A stretch of 64,000 nucleotides of DNA from Polynucleobacter sp. MWH-UH19D. GTDB taxonomy: Bacteria > Pseudomonadota > Gammaproteobacteria > Burkholderiales > Burkholderiaceae. How positions within the stretch are numbered: position 1 is the stretch's first letter; every line of letters begins with the position of its first letter. The notes under the pieces are model-generated. The model saw only the letters and a list, made by a program, of their open reading frames with translations, was not told where the DNA came from and did not search any database. The translations under genes and the position numbers were made by a program. Below, piece by piece: positions 16,966-25,039 of this stretch. The stretch lies in the NCBI RefSeq assembly GCF_040409795.1, contig NZ_CP099571.1, positions 1,807,439 to 1,871,438 on the forward strand. The letters run 5' to 3'.

Positions 16966-17856
16966 ATGTTTGGATTACGTAAAACCCTAGGATCTCTATT
17001 TAAATCAAGCAAAGCAGATGATGCTTGGTTTGATCATTTAGAAGAATCACTGATTCAAAGTGATGTGGGTTTGCCCACGACTGAACAATTGATGGTTAAG
17101 CTACGTAAAGCAGCTGCATCAGAAAATGCTTCAAGCGCGGAAGAGCTCCAGGCTCTGCTGATTCAAGAGGTCGCCAACTTATTACGAAGCTTAGAACCTA
17201 ACCCAAACCCCCTGCTGATTAATACCTCAAGTCATACCCCTGAAGTATGGTTGGTTGTCGGCGTAAATGGCGCAGGCAAAACCACCACCATCGGCAAACT
17301 CTGCAGACTCTTTCAATCTCAAGGTAAGTCAGTTTTACTGGCTGCAGGCGACACCTTTAGAGCGGCGGCACGCAATCAATTGCAAGAATGGGGTGGGCGC
17401 AATCAAGTTGATGTTATTACTCAAGAGGGTGGAGACGCCGCTGCAGTCGCTCACGATGCAATTCACTCTGCAATCTCTCGCAAAGCTGACATTCTGATTA
17501 TTGATACTGCAGGTCGTCTTGCCACCCAGGATCACCTCATGGAAGAACTCAAAAAAGTAAAAAGGGTTATCGGCAAAGCCCTTCCAGGGGCGCCCCATCA
17601 CACCCTATTAGTCTTAGATGGCAACACCGGGCAAAATGGCCTAAGCCAAGTAAAAGCCTTTCATGCAGCTTTGGGTCTTACTGCAATCATTGTGACAAAG
17701 CTCGATGGCACAGCCAAAGGGGGAGTTATATGCGCTCTTGCCCACACCCTAAAGGAGGGTCCCAAACCAGCCATTTTGGCCCTTGGCAAAGGGGAGGGAA
17801 TTGATGATTTAGCCCCATTCTCAGCAGGGCAATATTCCTCAGAATTATTCAATTAA
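16966..17856 (+). CDS. ftsY: Signal recognition particle receptor FtsY (short form)
   Basis: SRP receptor GTPase delivering ribosome-nascent chains to SecYEG. The N domain starts at once (MFGLRKTLGSLF, an amphipathic membrane-contact helix), so the acidic A domain of E. coli FtsY is absent. The G domain has GVNGAGKTT (G1), GDTFRAAARNQL, IIDTAGRLATQ (G3) and VTKLDGTAKGG (G4). At 296 residues it is close to a minimal NG protein. It is followed by rpoH after 94 bases holding an operator; ftsY-rpoH adjacency recalls the ftsYEX-rpoH order of gammaproteobacteria, with ftsEX missing. Confidence 0.95.
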   Translation: MFGLRKTLGSLFKSSKADDAWFDHLEESLIQSDVGLPTTEQLMVKLRKAAASENASSAEELQALLIQEVANLLRSLEPNPNPLLINTSSHTPEVWLVVGVNGAGKTTTIGKLCRLFQSQGKSVLLAAGDTFRAAARNQLQEWGGRNQVDVITQEGGDAAAVAHDAIHSAISRKADILIIDTAGRLATQDHLMEELKKVKRVIGKALPGAPHHTLLVLDGNTGQNGLSQVKAFHAALGLTAIIVTKLDGTAKGGVICALAHTLKEGPKPAILALGKGEGIDDLAPFSAGQYSSELFN

Positions 17857-17884
17857 TTCAATAACTTAAGGGCACCAAAAACCA

Positions 17885-17911
17885 TTAGCACTCTCTTGAC
17901 AAGAGTGCTAA
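17885..17911 (+). promoter_or_regulatory. CIRCE operator (HrcA-binding inverted repeat)
   Basis: A perfect CIRCE: TTAGCACTC (17885-17893), a 9-base spacer, and GAGTGCTAA (17903-17911). It matches the consensus at every arm position. HrcA binds CIRCE and represses heat-shock genes until unfolded protein titrates GroEL. Here it lies 40 bases before the rpoH start and covers the -35 hexamer, so it would repress sigma-32 itself. hrcA is not in this window. Confidence 0.95.
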
Positions 17912-17927
17912 AATGGAACCCTATTAA
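17895..17927 (+). promoter_or_regulatory. rpoH promoter within CIRCE
   Basis: A consensus -35 TTGACA (17896-17901) lies inside the CIRCE spacer. Downstream, TATTAA (17922-17927) is a possible sigma-70 -10 but at 20 bases. Read as CTTGACA then CCCTATTA (17919-17926) with 17 bases between, it resembles a sigma-32 promoter. The -10 assignment is therefore open; the operator overlap is clear. Confidence 0.55.
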
Positions 17928-17950
17928 CACCTCATATTTATAAAAAGAAA

Positions 17951-18880
17951 ATGGTTCAAAAGAAATCTGACAAACCGAATTTGCAAAGGCTGCCTGTAGC
18001 GCAGGCTGCAGCGGCGTCCGCATTTCCAATGCTGCCATCCCTTGGGGTTGGCACACTCGATTCTTACATTGCGTACGTGAATCGCGTACCCATGCTCAGC
18101 GCTGCGGAAGAGTTACAACTTGCGCAAGAGTTTCGTCGCACTGAAAATGTAGAGGCTGCAAAGACCTTAGTGCTTTCACATTTACGCTTGGTGGTTTCTG
18201 TTGCTCGCCAATACCTTGGCTATGGCATCCCACACGCTGACCTCATTCAAGAGGGCAACGTTGGCCTCATGAAAGCGGTTAAGCGTTACGATCCCAGCAA
18301 TGGCGCTCGCTTAGTGTCTTATGCAATTCACTGGATCAAAGCTGAAATTCATGAGTACATTCTCAAGAATTGGCGCTTGGTAAAAACAGCAACTACTAAA
18401 GCACAGCGCAAGTTGTTCTTCAATTTGCGCAGCAATAAGCCAACACTGAATTCACTGACAACGGCAGAAGTGGATGCACTTGCAAAAGCATTGGACGTTA
18501 AAGGTTCAGACGTCAAAGAAATGGAAATGCGTCTTGCTGGTGGTGATGTTGCACTCGAAGGCGATGATAGTGATGATGAGGCAGCATATGCCCCAATTCA
18601 ATGGCTGGCTGATAACAGCCAAGAGCCAACTGAGCGTATCGCCAATGCCCAAGCAGAAGCATTGCAGGGGCCAAAACTAGATCAAGCGTTAATGGCTTTG
18701 GATGAACGTAGTCGCAATATTGTTCAATCTCGCTGGCTAGCAATGGATGCGGATGGTAATGGTACAAAAACTTTGCATGATCTTGCAGAAGAATATGGAA
18801 TTTCTGCAGAGCGCGTTCGTCAAATTGAGACTGCTGCGCTTAAAAAAATGCGTACCTTGCTACAAGCCGAAGCTGCTTAA
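17951..18880 (+). CDS. rpoH: RNA polymerase heat-shock sigma factor RpoH (sigma-32)
   Basis: Directs transcription of chaperone and protease genes. Region 1.2/2 is present (LDSYIAYVNRVPMLSAAEEL, then HLRLVVSVARQYLGYGIPHADLIQEGNVGLMKAV), the RpoH box reads QRKLFFNLR, and region 4 ends in EYGISAERVRQIETAALKKMR. A longer N-terminal Ala/Pro-rich lead (~35 residues) and an acidic linker (EGDDSDDEA) are typical of betaproteobacterial RpoH. Length 309. Control by HrcA is indicated by the CIRCE overlapping its promoter. Confidence 0.96.
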   Translation: MVQKKSDKPNLQRLPVAQAAAASAFPMLPSLGVGTLDSYIAYVNRVPMLSAAEELQLAQEFRRTENVEAAKTLVLSHLRLVVSVARQYLGYGIPHADLIQEGNVGLMKAVKRYDPSNGARLVSYAIHWIKAEIHEYILKNWRLVKTATTKAQRKLFFNLRSNKPTLNSLTTAEVDALAKALDVKGSDVKEMEMRLAGGDVALEGDDSDDEAAYAPIQWLADNSQEPTERIANAQAEALQGPKLDQALMALDERSRNIVQSRWLAMDADGNGTKTLHDLAEEYGISAERVRQIETAALKKMRTLLQAEAA

Positions 18881-18893
18881 TAGCAGCCTCTTG
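18872..18893 (+). terminator. Small hairpin at the rpoH stop
   Basis: GCTGCT (18872-18877) and AGCAGC (18882-18887) pair around TAAT, which contains the rpoH stop; CTCTTGTT follows. A six-bp stem with a poor T-run, between convergent rpoH and sco. A weak terminator at best. Confidence 0.3.
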
Positions 18894-18898
18894 TTACC

Positions 18899-19489
18899 CT
18901 ACTTCAACAACTCTTTCAAGTCATGCGCCAAGGTCTCTGGACCTTGCGCATGCTTGATATAAAGACGTAAGCGGCCTTCTGGATCAAAGGCATAACTGCC
19001 TGCCGAGTGATCCATCGTGTATGAGCCGGGACTGTTACCGGGTACTTTCTTGTAGTAGATCTTAAAGTCCTTGGTCACCTTTTCTAAGGCCACCTCATCA
19101 GCTGGGCGCAAACCTAAAAAGCGAGAATCAAAAGAAGGCACATACTGCTTTAGGATCGCGGCCGTATCTCGATCAGGGTCAACCGTGACAAATAAGACCT
19201 GCACTTTATCGGACTTTGGACCTAACAAAGTCATGACTTGCTGCATCTCGGTTAAGGTTGTCGGGCAGACATCAGGGCATTGAGTGTAGCCAAAAAACAT
19301 GACAACTGCCTTGCCCTTGAAATCAGCCAGGGTTCTGACCTTTCCGTCGGGATCGAGCAAACTAAAGTCTTTCCCAAAAGCGGTACTACCAGTGATATCT
19401 ACATTTTTAAATTCTGGTTTTGGACTGCATGCCATCAAGATCATTGTCATGAAAGCAATGATGAAACCACGTAATACAAAAATATTCAT
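18899..19489 (-). CDS. SCO1/SenC copper chaperone for cytochrome oxidase
   Basis: Membrane-anchored thioredoxin-fold protein that delivers copper to, or reduces, the CuA site of subunit II. The copper-binding CxxxC is seen as GYTQCPDVCPTTL, with the partner His in TMDHSAGSY. The N-terminus looks like a lipoprotein signal (ILMACSPK). Length 196 is normal. It is the last gene of the minus-strand oxidase block, 10 bases after ctaB. Confidence 0.94.
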   Translation of the reverse strand: MNIFVLRGFIIAFMTMILMACSPKPEFKNVDITGSTAFGKDFSLLDPDGKVRTLADFKGKAVVMFFGYTQCPDVCPTTLTEMQQVMTLLGPKSDKVQVLFVTVDPDRDTAAILKQYVPSFDSRFLGLRPADEVALEKVTKDFKIYYKKVPGNSPGSYTMDHSAGSYAFDPEGRLRLYIKHAQGPETLAHDLKELLK

Positions 19490-19499
19490 ACTGATAATC

Positions 19500-20393
19500 T
19501 CAAAGGAAATAGTGATCTACTAACAATGCTGCAAAGAGTAAAGATAGATAGGTAATCGAAAAACGAAATGTTTTTTTAGCTAGCGCATCACTATACGAAA
19601 TAAATAGCGCGATCACATAGCCCAAAAATATCAAGCCTAATAACACAGCAGAGACCAAATACACCATGCCACTCATTCCATAGATGTAGGGTAGTAGAGT
19701 TGCCGCAATCAAAATCAAGGTGTAGAGCAAAATATTCAATAAGGTGAAACGCTCGCCGTGAGTCACTGGAAGCATTGGTAAACCTGATTGCACGTAATCA
19801 TCGCGTCGATATAAAGCAAGCGCCCAAAAATGTGGGGGTGTCCATACAAAAATAATTAATACCAAAAGCCAAGCTTCAGCAGAGAGGCTATTAGTAACTG
19901 CCGCCCAACCCAATGCAGGTGGCATAGCGCCTGAAAGCCCTCCAATCACAATGTTTTGTGGCGTTGCAGGTTTTAGCAACCAGGTATAAATCACTGCATA
20001 GCCAACAAAGGTTGCGAGCGTTAACCACATCGTTAAGGGATTGCAAAAGTTCCACAAGACAATCATTCCGAGCGAGCCGAGAACGATAGAAAAAAGAACG
20101 ATGTGAAACGGAGTAACTTCACCAGTAGCTGAAGGACGCCATGAGGTGCGTTTCATTTTGGCATCTACGGCTTGTTCTATTAGGCAATTCATAGCAAATG
20201 CCGCGCCTGCCAATAACCAAATGCCAACAATGCCGCCAAAGAGAACGGTGTAAGGCACCATCCCTGGTGTAGCCAAGAACATTCCAATCACAGCACAAAA
20301 AACGGCAAGCTGGGTCACCCTGGGCTTAGTTAAAACCCAATACTGGCGCCAACGTGGCATCGCCTGCTGTTCACTAGTATGTATTGTGCTCAT
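19500..20393 (-). CDS. ctaB: Protohaem IX farnesyltransferase (haem O synthase)
   Basis: Polytopic UbiA-family prenyltransferase that farnesylates haem B to haem O. The conserved start of the catalytic core is [20 protein letters not shown], and the Asp-rich region follows in [16 protein letters not shown] with RPSATGEV; later GAMPPALGW and [17 protein letters not shown] are family signatures. About eight or nine membrane helices in 297 residues. Start ATG 20393 overlaps the ctaA stop by 4 bases; an upstream ATG at 20489 would run through ctaA. Confidence 0.96.
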   Translation of the reverse strand: MSTIHTSEQQAMPRWRQYWVLTKPRVTQLAVFCAVIGMFLATPGMVPYTVLFGGIVGIWLLAGAAFAMNCLIEQAVDAKMKRTSWRPSATGEVTPFHIVLFSIVLGSLGMIVLWNFCNPLTMWLTLATFVGYAVIYTWLLKPATPQNIVIGGLSGAMPPALGWAAVTNSLSAEAWLLVLIIFVWTPPHFWALALYRRDDYVQSGLPMLPVTHGERFTLLNILLYTLILIAATLLPYIYGMSGMVYLVSAVLLGLIFLGYVIALFISYSDALAKKTFRFSITYLSLLFAALLVDHYFL

Positions 20394-21493
20394 AGGCGCT
20401 TCCAAGAAGTCCAATAACCAATTCTGACCATGCAGAATACCAAAGCGGCAGAACCAGCCGTATGTAATAAAGCGGCTACTAAAGGCCATTGAAAAATTAC
20501 ATTCGAGATTCCAGTAATGATCTGCAAACCAAGCAAGCTTAATAAGAGCTTAGCGAGACGCTTCAGACCCTCTGTTGCTGGGCTTGAGCGCTGTAATATT
20601 TGCCAGGATAAAAAAGAAAGTACCAGTAGAACCAGACATGCAAATAGACGATGTGCCCAATGAATAGTTTGCAAAGCCACCGGTGAAATAAACTCGCCTT
20701 GCGCATTTAAGCCAAGCTGACGCCATAGCGTAAAACCTTCTTGCCAATTTGTTTCAGGCCAAGCTGAACCAAGACAGGTCGGGAATTCTGGGCAAGCCAA
20801 CACTGCGTAATTTGTACTCACCCAAGCACCTAAAAAGATTTGGCAAAAGAGAGTTACGAAAGCAAACAACCATAAAACACCCGAAACAGGTTTTATTTGC
20901 AAAACTTGTACAGCAGAATTCTTACCTACCCAAACTTGTTGCGCAAAGCTAGTTAAAGCCGCCAATAACAATAGTGCCAAGATTAGATGAAAGGTCACAA
21001 TGATGGGCTGCAGTTTGAGAGTAACAGTCCAAGCACCAAATGCACCCTGAACACACACCAACAACAACAAACCCAAGCTACCTAATAGCGGACCTTTACC
21101 TAAGGATTTCAGCTTGGAAAATGCTGTGCCTACCTGAAGCAAAATCAGTGCGCCGACAGTCATTGCCAAATAACGATGAATCATTTCAATCCATGCCTTC
21201 ATTACCGTTACTGGACCATCTGGTAGCAGCTGTTCGGCTTGCTTAATATCACCAAGAGCGTGCAGGGGGTTGGAATTTCCGTAGCAACCTGGCCAGTCAG
21301 GGCAACCCAATCCAGAGTCAGTCAAACGCGTAAATGCACCAAAAACAATTAAGTCAAAAGTCATAAAAACTAAGAGCCAATTGAGCTTTTGAAAAAAACT
21401 GTAGCCAGGCCTTGTCCAAAGATAGGCTAGCGGCAATCCTGCAAACACAATCGCAATAAGTGCTAATTCCAAAAGCAAGATCAAACTAGGCAT
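20390..21493 (-). CDS. ctaA: Haem A synthase (COX15/CtaA)
   Basis: Inner-membrane monooxygenase that converts haem O to haem A. Length 367 with about eight helices. Family signatures are [21 protein letters not shown] near the first haem-binding His region, EMIHRYLA, and the mirrored second half [17 protein letters not shown] with HWAHRLFA and [11 protein letters not shown]. The repeated half-structure is typical. It shares ATGA with ctaB and abuts the gene at 21493 upstream. Confidence 0.95.
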   Translation of the reverse strand: MPSLILLLELALIAIVFAGLPLAYLWTRPGYSFFQKLNWLLVFMTFDLIVFGAFTRLTDSGLGCPDWPGCYGNSNPLHALGDIKQAEQLLPDGPVTVMKAWIEMIHRYLAMTVGALILLQVGTAFSKLKSLGKGPLLGSLGLLLLVCVQGAFGAWTVTLKLQPIIVTFHLILALLLLAALTSFAQQVWVGKNSAVQVLQIKPVSGVLWLFAFVTLFCQIFLGAWVSTNYAVLACPEFPTCLGSAWPETNWQEGFTLWRQLGLNAQGEFISPVALQTIHWAHRLFACLVLLVLSFLSWQILQRSSPATEGLKRLAKLLLSLLGLQIITGISNVIFQWPLVAALLHTAGSAALVFCMVRIGYWTSWKRL

Positions 21494-22149
21494 TACAAAT
21501 TCTCACCTTTGTGATTTAGGCGTAATAGCTTCTCTAAATCTTTTTTAATCGCCGTAAATTCTTTTGGAGAATTGGTAACTGGGATCAGCATCATTTTGGC
21601 TGGGCTTGGATCAACCAACTGGATTTGATCTCCGGCACCCTCTTGATTGAGCCAGCTCATAAATTGGGCACGTACTTTGGGATCGACTGGTAAGCCAACC
21701 ACTTTAAAGCCGGCAACTTTTTCATCATAAGCCTGCTTGACTGCTGGATCCACTGACTTACCGTCCGTGTTGACCCATATCAGCTGAACACGCCCACTCT
21801 CTCTACCAACCGCCACTTTTGCTTGGCGCATCAGAAAAAGTGCTTCGATGCATTTTTTATCTTGAATGCGGCACTCACCTGCTGGTCTAGCGATTAATAG
21901 AGTCCACTTGCCTTGCAAAGGAACATCAAACCATTCTGAGTTTGCCGCCTGAGCTGGGTACACCAAAGTACCAAAGTTTGTTTTTCCACCCTCAGGCTTA
22001 ATCACATAGTATGCAAAATACGAGGCGATCACAGGCGCCGCACACGCAAGTAACAGTAGCAACATTTGCATACGACCTCGACGGGTTTGCGCATTGATTG
22101 CGGAAGAATCCATCTGGGATGCTGGTATCAATAACTCTTTATCACTCAC
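21493..22149 (-). CDS. Membrane-anchored protein of the cytochrome oxidase cluster, function unknown
   Basis: About 218 residues with one transmembrane helix near residues 25-45 (LLLLLACAAPVIASYFAYYVI) and a periplasmic domain that resembles a thioredoxin-like fold in outline (WTLLIARPAGECRIQDKKCIEALFLMRQAKVAVG). The CxxxxxxC pair there could be redox active, but no CxxC is present. GTG 22149, two bases after the surf1 stop, is the probable start; ATG 22113 is an alternative. It is regularly found between surf1 and ctaA in Burkholderiales, so a role in oxidase assembly is inferred from position only. Confidence 0.75.
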   Translation of the reverse strand: MSDKELLIPASQMDSSAINAQTRRGRMQMLLLLLACAAPVIASYFAYYVIKPEGGKTNFGTLVYPAQAANSEWFDVPLQGKWTLLIARPAGECRIQDKKCIEALFLMRQAKVAVGRESGRVQLIWVNTDGKSVDPAVKQAYDEKVAGFKVVGLPVDPKVRAQFMSWLNQEGAGDQIQLVDPSPAKMMLIPVTNSPKEFTAIKKDLEKLLRLNHKGENL

Positions 22150-22151
22150 TC

Positions 22152-22946
22152 TCAATCCCCATTTGCCACACTTTTTCGCCAATATTGACGCAAACCACCA
22201 ATCAACCAAAATATAAATCCAGCAAATGCCAATGCAAACCACTGAAAGGCATAAGCATAATGGCGATCGACGCCCGTTGTCAGCGGAGCCCATTCTCGAA
22301 CTAAGCCGTCAGCAACCCCCGTCTCTTCTAAACGCAAAATAAACGGGGCTTGTGACCAGCCATGAAGTTGACCTTCTCGCTCCAAATCAAAATTTTGCGC
22401 AATGCGTGGCTTATGAATATCTACATTCGAGTCTTCGGAGCCTAATGCGTAAACCTTTCCAGGATGTGCAAAAACGATGCCCTCAATATTTACTATTCCA
22501 GTGGGCGTATCAGTGCTAGGCAGTATTTCTCGGTTCTCGCGATTGCGCGGAGCCCAGCCCCGATTTACCCAAAGCACCTCATTTCGACCTTCTAGACGAA
22601 ATGGCATCATTAAATAGAAGCCTGCTTTTGCAGCAGCGCCGGCACCACCCGAGGGAACTGGTTGCGGGCGATTATCTAGCCAAATAGCTGCCTCAGGAAT
22701 GTAACTGCCCCGAGCAATCATGCGACGCTCACTAGCCTCCTCTAGAGCCCACGAATTGGTATTCGCATTTAATATCGGCATCTGTTGGCGCTCCAGTAAA
22801 TTAGCCGCCAAGGCAATCTTGCCGTGCGCCCTGCTAACTTGCCAAATTCCCGCCCCACAAGCAATCGCAATCACCAATAAGGCTGATACAGTAGCAACTA
22901 CACGCTTTACTACCAAGGCATCGAAGAGACTATTTTTACGGTTCAA
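22152..22946 (-). CDS. SURF1 family cytochrome oxidase assembly protein
   Basis: Inner-membrane protein that helps insert haem A into subunit I. Two membrane helices flank a periplasmic domain: residues ~16-36 (ATVSALLVIAIACGAGIW) and ~230-250 (YAYAFQWFALAFAGFIFWLIGGL). Signatures include GIWQVSRAHGK near the N-terminus, VLWVNRGWAPR, and HYAYAFQWF near the C-terminus. Length 264. Divergent from the DUF2909 gene with only 14 bases between the two starts. Confidence 0.94.
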   Translation of the reverse strand: MNRKNSLFDALVVKRVVATVSALLVIAIACGAGIWQVSRAHGKIALAANLLERQQMPILNANTNSWALEEASERRMIARGSYIPEAAIWLDNRPQPVPSGGAGAAAKAGFYLMMPFRLEGRNEVLWVNRGWAPRNRENREILPSTDTPTGIVNIEGIVFAHPGKVYALGSEDSNVDIHKPRIAQNFDLEREGQLHGWSQAPFILRLEETGVADGLVREWAPLTTGVDRHYAYAFQWFALAFAGFIFWLIGGLRQYWRKSVANGD

Positions 22947-22960
22947 GATAAGGATTTGAA

Positions 22961-23173
22961 ATGAAGTGGATTATTCCCATTGCGCTACTCATGATTGTGA
23001 TCAGTCTAGGCTCCGCCTTGTATTTCATGATGAAAGATCGTGGCAATAGCTCTCGAATGGTTCACTCACTCATGCTACGTATTGGCTTATCCATTATCCT
23101 ATTTTTAGGAATTTTGCTTGCGCATTACTTTGGTTTTATACAAGCCACCGGCATCAAAGTAGGAAGCAACTAA
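22961..23173 (+). CDS. DUF2909 twin-transmembrane protein
   Basis: A 70-residue protein of two membrane helices (WIIPIALLMIVISLGSALYF and ILFLGILLAHYFGF) joined by a basic loop, MKDRGNSSRMVHSLMLR. This matches the DUF2909 family found inside betaproteobacterial oxidase clusters. AAGGA lies seven bases before the ATG. It is the only plus-strand gene in a 9-kb minus-strand block, and its own terminator follows. Likely a small accessory of the oxidase; no function is established. Confidence 0.85.
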   Translation: MKWIIPIALLMIVISLGSALYFMMKDRGNSSRMVHSLMLRIGLSIILFLGILLAHYFGFIQATGIKVGSN

Positions 23174-23202
23174 ACCACCAATAAACAACCGCACTAAAAC
23201 TG

Positions 23203-23236
23203 AATCGGGGCTTAAGAGCCCCGATTTTTATTTCTT
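23203..23236 (+). terminator. Terminator between DUF2909 and ctaE
   Basis: AATCGGGGCT (23203-23212) and AGCCCCGATT (23217-23226) form a perfect 10-bp stem with a TAAG loop, followed by TTTATTTCTTTT. It serves the plus-strand DUF2909 gene and, as the stem is symmetrical and next to the ctaE stop, may also end minus-strand transcripts. Confidence 0.9.
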
Positions 23237-24091
23237 TTACATCCAATAAACAGCGATGTATAAACCAAGCCAGACAACGTCAACAAAGTGCCAGTACCAA
23301 GCAGCACCCTCAAATGCAAAGTGGTGCTTAGCGGTAAAGTCACCACGCATCATGCGACGCAAGACAATTGCCAACATAGTGCCGCCAAGGAAAACGTGGA
23401 AACCATGAAAACCAGTCAACATAAAGAATGTTGAACCATAAACACCTGAAGTCAATTTCAAATTGAGTTCATGATATGCATGGTAGTACTCGTAAGCTTG
23501 GAAGCCCAAGAAAATCGCGCCCAAAACAACTGTCGCCGCCAAGAAGTTCACTGCTTTCTTCATGTGGTTTTCTACTAAAGCATGGTGAGCAATCGTAATG
23601 GTTACACCAGAGCTCAAGAGCAACAAAGTGTTGATGGTTGGGATTGGCCATGGGCCCATCGTAGTGAATTTCTCAACCAACCCAGCAGGACCATCATTAG
23701 GCCAAACAGCTTGGAAATCAGGCCATAGTAATTTGCTCTCGACATCACCCATCCATGGCATCGCAATATTGCGAGCATAGAAAAGAGCTGCGAAGAAGGC
23801 GCCAAAGAACATGATCTCAGAGAAGATGAACCAAGCCATCGACCAGCGATAAGAAATATCTACATTCACGCCGTTCTTGCCAGAATTTGACTCGGCAATC
23901 GTATCCCCAAACCAGTGGTATAGAACATATAAAACCCAAGCCACACCAACCAAAGTTAGCGCGCCGCCCCAAGCAGTATGGTTAACCCAACCAGTCATGC
24001 CATAGCCGAAGGCAATTAAGCCAGCTGCCGCCATAGCAGGATGACGAGACAATCCTGGGACGAAATAGTAAGGGGTTGAATTGGATGACAT
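23237..24091 (-). CDS. ctaE: Cytochrome c oxidase subunit III
   Basis: Seven-helix subunit of the haem-copper oxidase. It begins with YYFVPGLSRHPAMAAAGLIAFGYGM and contains the family-typical MAWFIFSEIMFFGAFFAALFYAR, GVTITIAHHALVENH, LTGFHGFHVFLGG and the C-terminal AAWYWHFVDVVWLGLYIAVY. ATG 24091 gives 284 residues; a TTG at 24109 is in frame but unneeded. It lies 29 bases after the DUF2970 gene in the oxidase operon. Confidence 0.97.
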   Translation of the reverse strand: MSSNSTPYYFVPGLSRHPAMAAAGLIAFGYGMTGWVNHTAWGGALTLVGVAWVLYVLYHWFGDTIAESNSGKNGVNVDISYRWSMAWFIFSEIMFFGAFFAALFYARNIAMPWMGDVESKLLWPDFQAVWPNDGPAGLVEKFTTMGPWPIPTINTLLLLSSGVTITIAHHALVENHMKKAVNFLAATVVLGAIFLGFQAYEYYHAYHELNLKLTSGVYGSTFFMLTGFHGFHVFLGGTMLAIVLRRMMRGDFTAKHHFAFEGAAWYWHFVDVVWLGLYIAVYWM

Positions 24092-24120
24092 CGTATTCTC
24101 TCTATTCAATCAAAAAATAA

Positions 24121-24315
24121 TCAATGGGATACAACTGCTTTCACTATCAAGAGCAGAATGGCCATAAAAATTAAGGCGCCAACAACACCTGCAATGATAA
24201 TGTGCACAAAACTTAATGTAGCTACATCTTCCTGCAAACCAGATTTCTTACGCACACCCAAAAAGCCCCACATCACAGCTTTCATGGACTGCATAAACGT
24301 ACTTTTCTTTTTCAT
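24121..24315 (-). CDS. DUF2970 small membrane protein
   Basis: A 64-residue protein with a basic N-terminus, the conserved SMKAVMWGFLGVRKKSG block, and one C-terminal membrane helix (IIIAGVVGALIFMAILLLIV). It is a match to DUF2970, which in betaproteobacteria sits between ctaG and ctaE. It overlaps the ctaG stop by 4 bases. Role in oxidase assembly is inferred from this fixed position only. Confidence 0.87.
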   Translation of the reverse strand: MKKKSTFMQSMKAVMWGFLGVRKKSGLQEDVATLSFVHIIIAGVVGALIFMAILLLIVKAVVSH

Positions 24316-24896
24316 GAAACCACCCTTGATTTAGGGGCTGGCGGTGTGCCACCCAAGCCCAACTCAAAGAAGGTATATGACAAAGTAATTGTTTTCACAT
24401 CACTTGGTAAGCCTGCATCGATCACAAAGACCACAGGCATCTTTTTTGTTTCGTTTGCAGCCAGTGTTTGCTCTTGGAAACAAAAACACTCTAATTTAGT
24501 AAAAAACTCTGTGGCACTTTTAGGTGCATAACTTGGTATTGCTTGAGCACGCACGGGACGATTTTGATTATTCGTTACTTCATAAACAATCTCAGTCATT
24601 TCACCAGGATGCACTTCCAAAAAATTCTTAACGGGCTTAAAGGTAAATGGTCCACGACTATTGGAATCAAACTCAATAGTTACTGTACGGCTATAGTTAA
24701 CTTGTGTATTGCCAACCTTGTTTGGACTAAAGGCTCTAACACCATAATCATTCTTACTCGTCACCACGTTAATTCCAGTGACTTCGCATAATGCCTTATA
24801 CATTGGCACCAATGCATAGCCAAAGCCGAACATCATTACTGAAGCTATTAATAGCTTCAGTAAGATTTGACGGTTAGCAGACTGAGTAATTGTCAT
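24312..24896 (-). CDS. ctaG: Cytochrome c oxidase assembly protein CtaG/Cox11
   Basis: Copper chaperone for the CuB site of subunit I. One N-terminal membrane helix (LLIASVMMFGFGYALVPMY) is followed by a periplasmic immunoglobulin-like domain with the copper-binding LECFCFQEQTL motif and VVFVIDAGLPSDVKTITLSYTFF. ATG 24896 gives 194 residues, family length. Upstream ATG 24926 would overlap the tiny gene at 24908-25039. No strong ribosome-binding site precedes it, so coupling to that tiny gene is likely. Confidence 0.95.
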   Translation of the reverse strand: MTITQSANRQILLKLLIASVMMFGFGYALVPMYKALCEVTGINVVTSKNDYGVRAFSPNKVGNTQVNYSRTVTIEFDSNSRGPFTFKPVKNFLEVHPGEMTEIVYEVTNNQNRPVRAQAIPSYAPKSATEFFTKLECFCFQEQTLAANETKKMPVVFVIDAGLPSDVKTITLSYTFFELGLGGTPPAPKSRVVS

Positions 24897-24907
24897 ATGA
24901 AAAGGGC

Positions 24908-25039
24908 TTAACCCAAAAGGCTCCACTTCATCACAATGCCAATAAAAAATACAACGGCAATGCTCAAAAGAATCAGCCCTAGACGGCGATTATTCGCAGC
25001 CAGGGCTTGATCAGAAGTAGATTTAAATTCCTGCTTCAC
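24908..25039 (-). CDS. Small cytochrome oxidase assembly protein (43 residues)
   Basis: Too short for routine gene calling. The frame starts at GTG 25039 inside the last codons of ctaD (17-base overlap) and ends at TAA 24908-24910, 11 bases before ctaG. GGAG stands seven bases before the GTG. The product is a soluble head with ANNRRLGLILLSIAVVFFIG leading into a single membrane helix, ending KWSLLG. This N-N-R-R-L-G-L-x-L pattern and position match the small oxidase assembly proteins annotated between ctaD and ctaG in Burkholderiales. Function is inferred from position. Confidence 0.85.
   Translation of the reverse strand: MKQEFKSTSDQALAANNRRLGLILLSIAVVFFIGIVMKWSLLG

Noticed and set aside
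19500..20489. Longer ctaB start at 20489
   Set aside because: It would encode 32 residues antisense to nothing but inside the ctaA frame; ATG 20393 overlaps the ctaA stop by 4 bases and gives the usual N-terminus.
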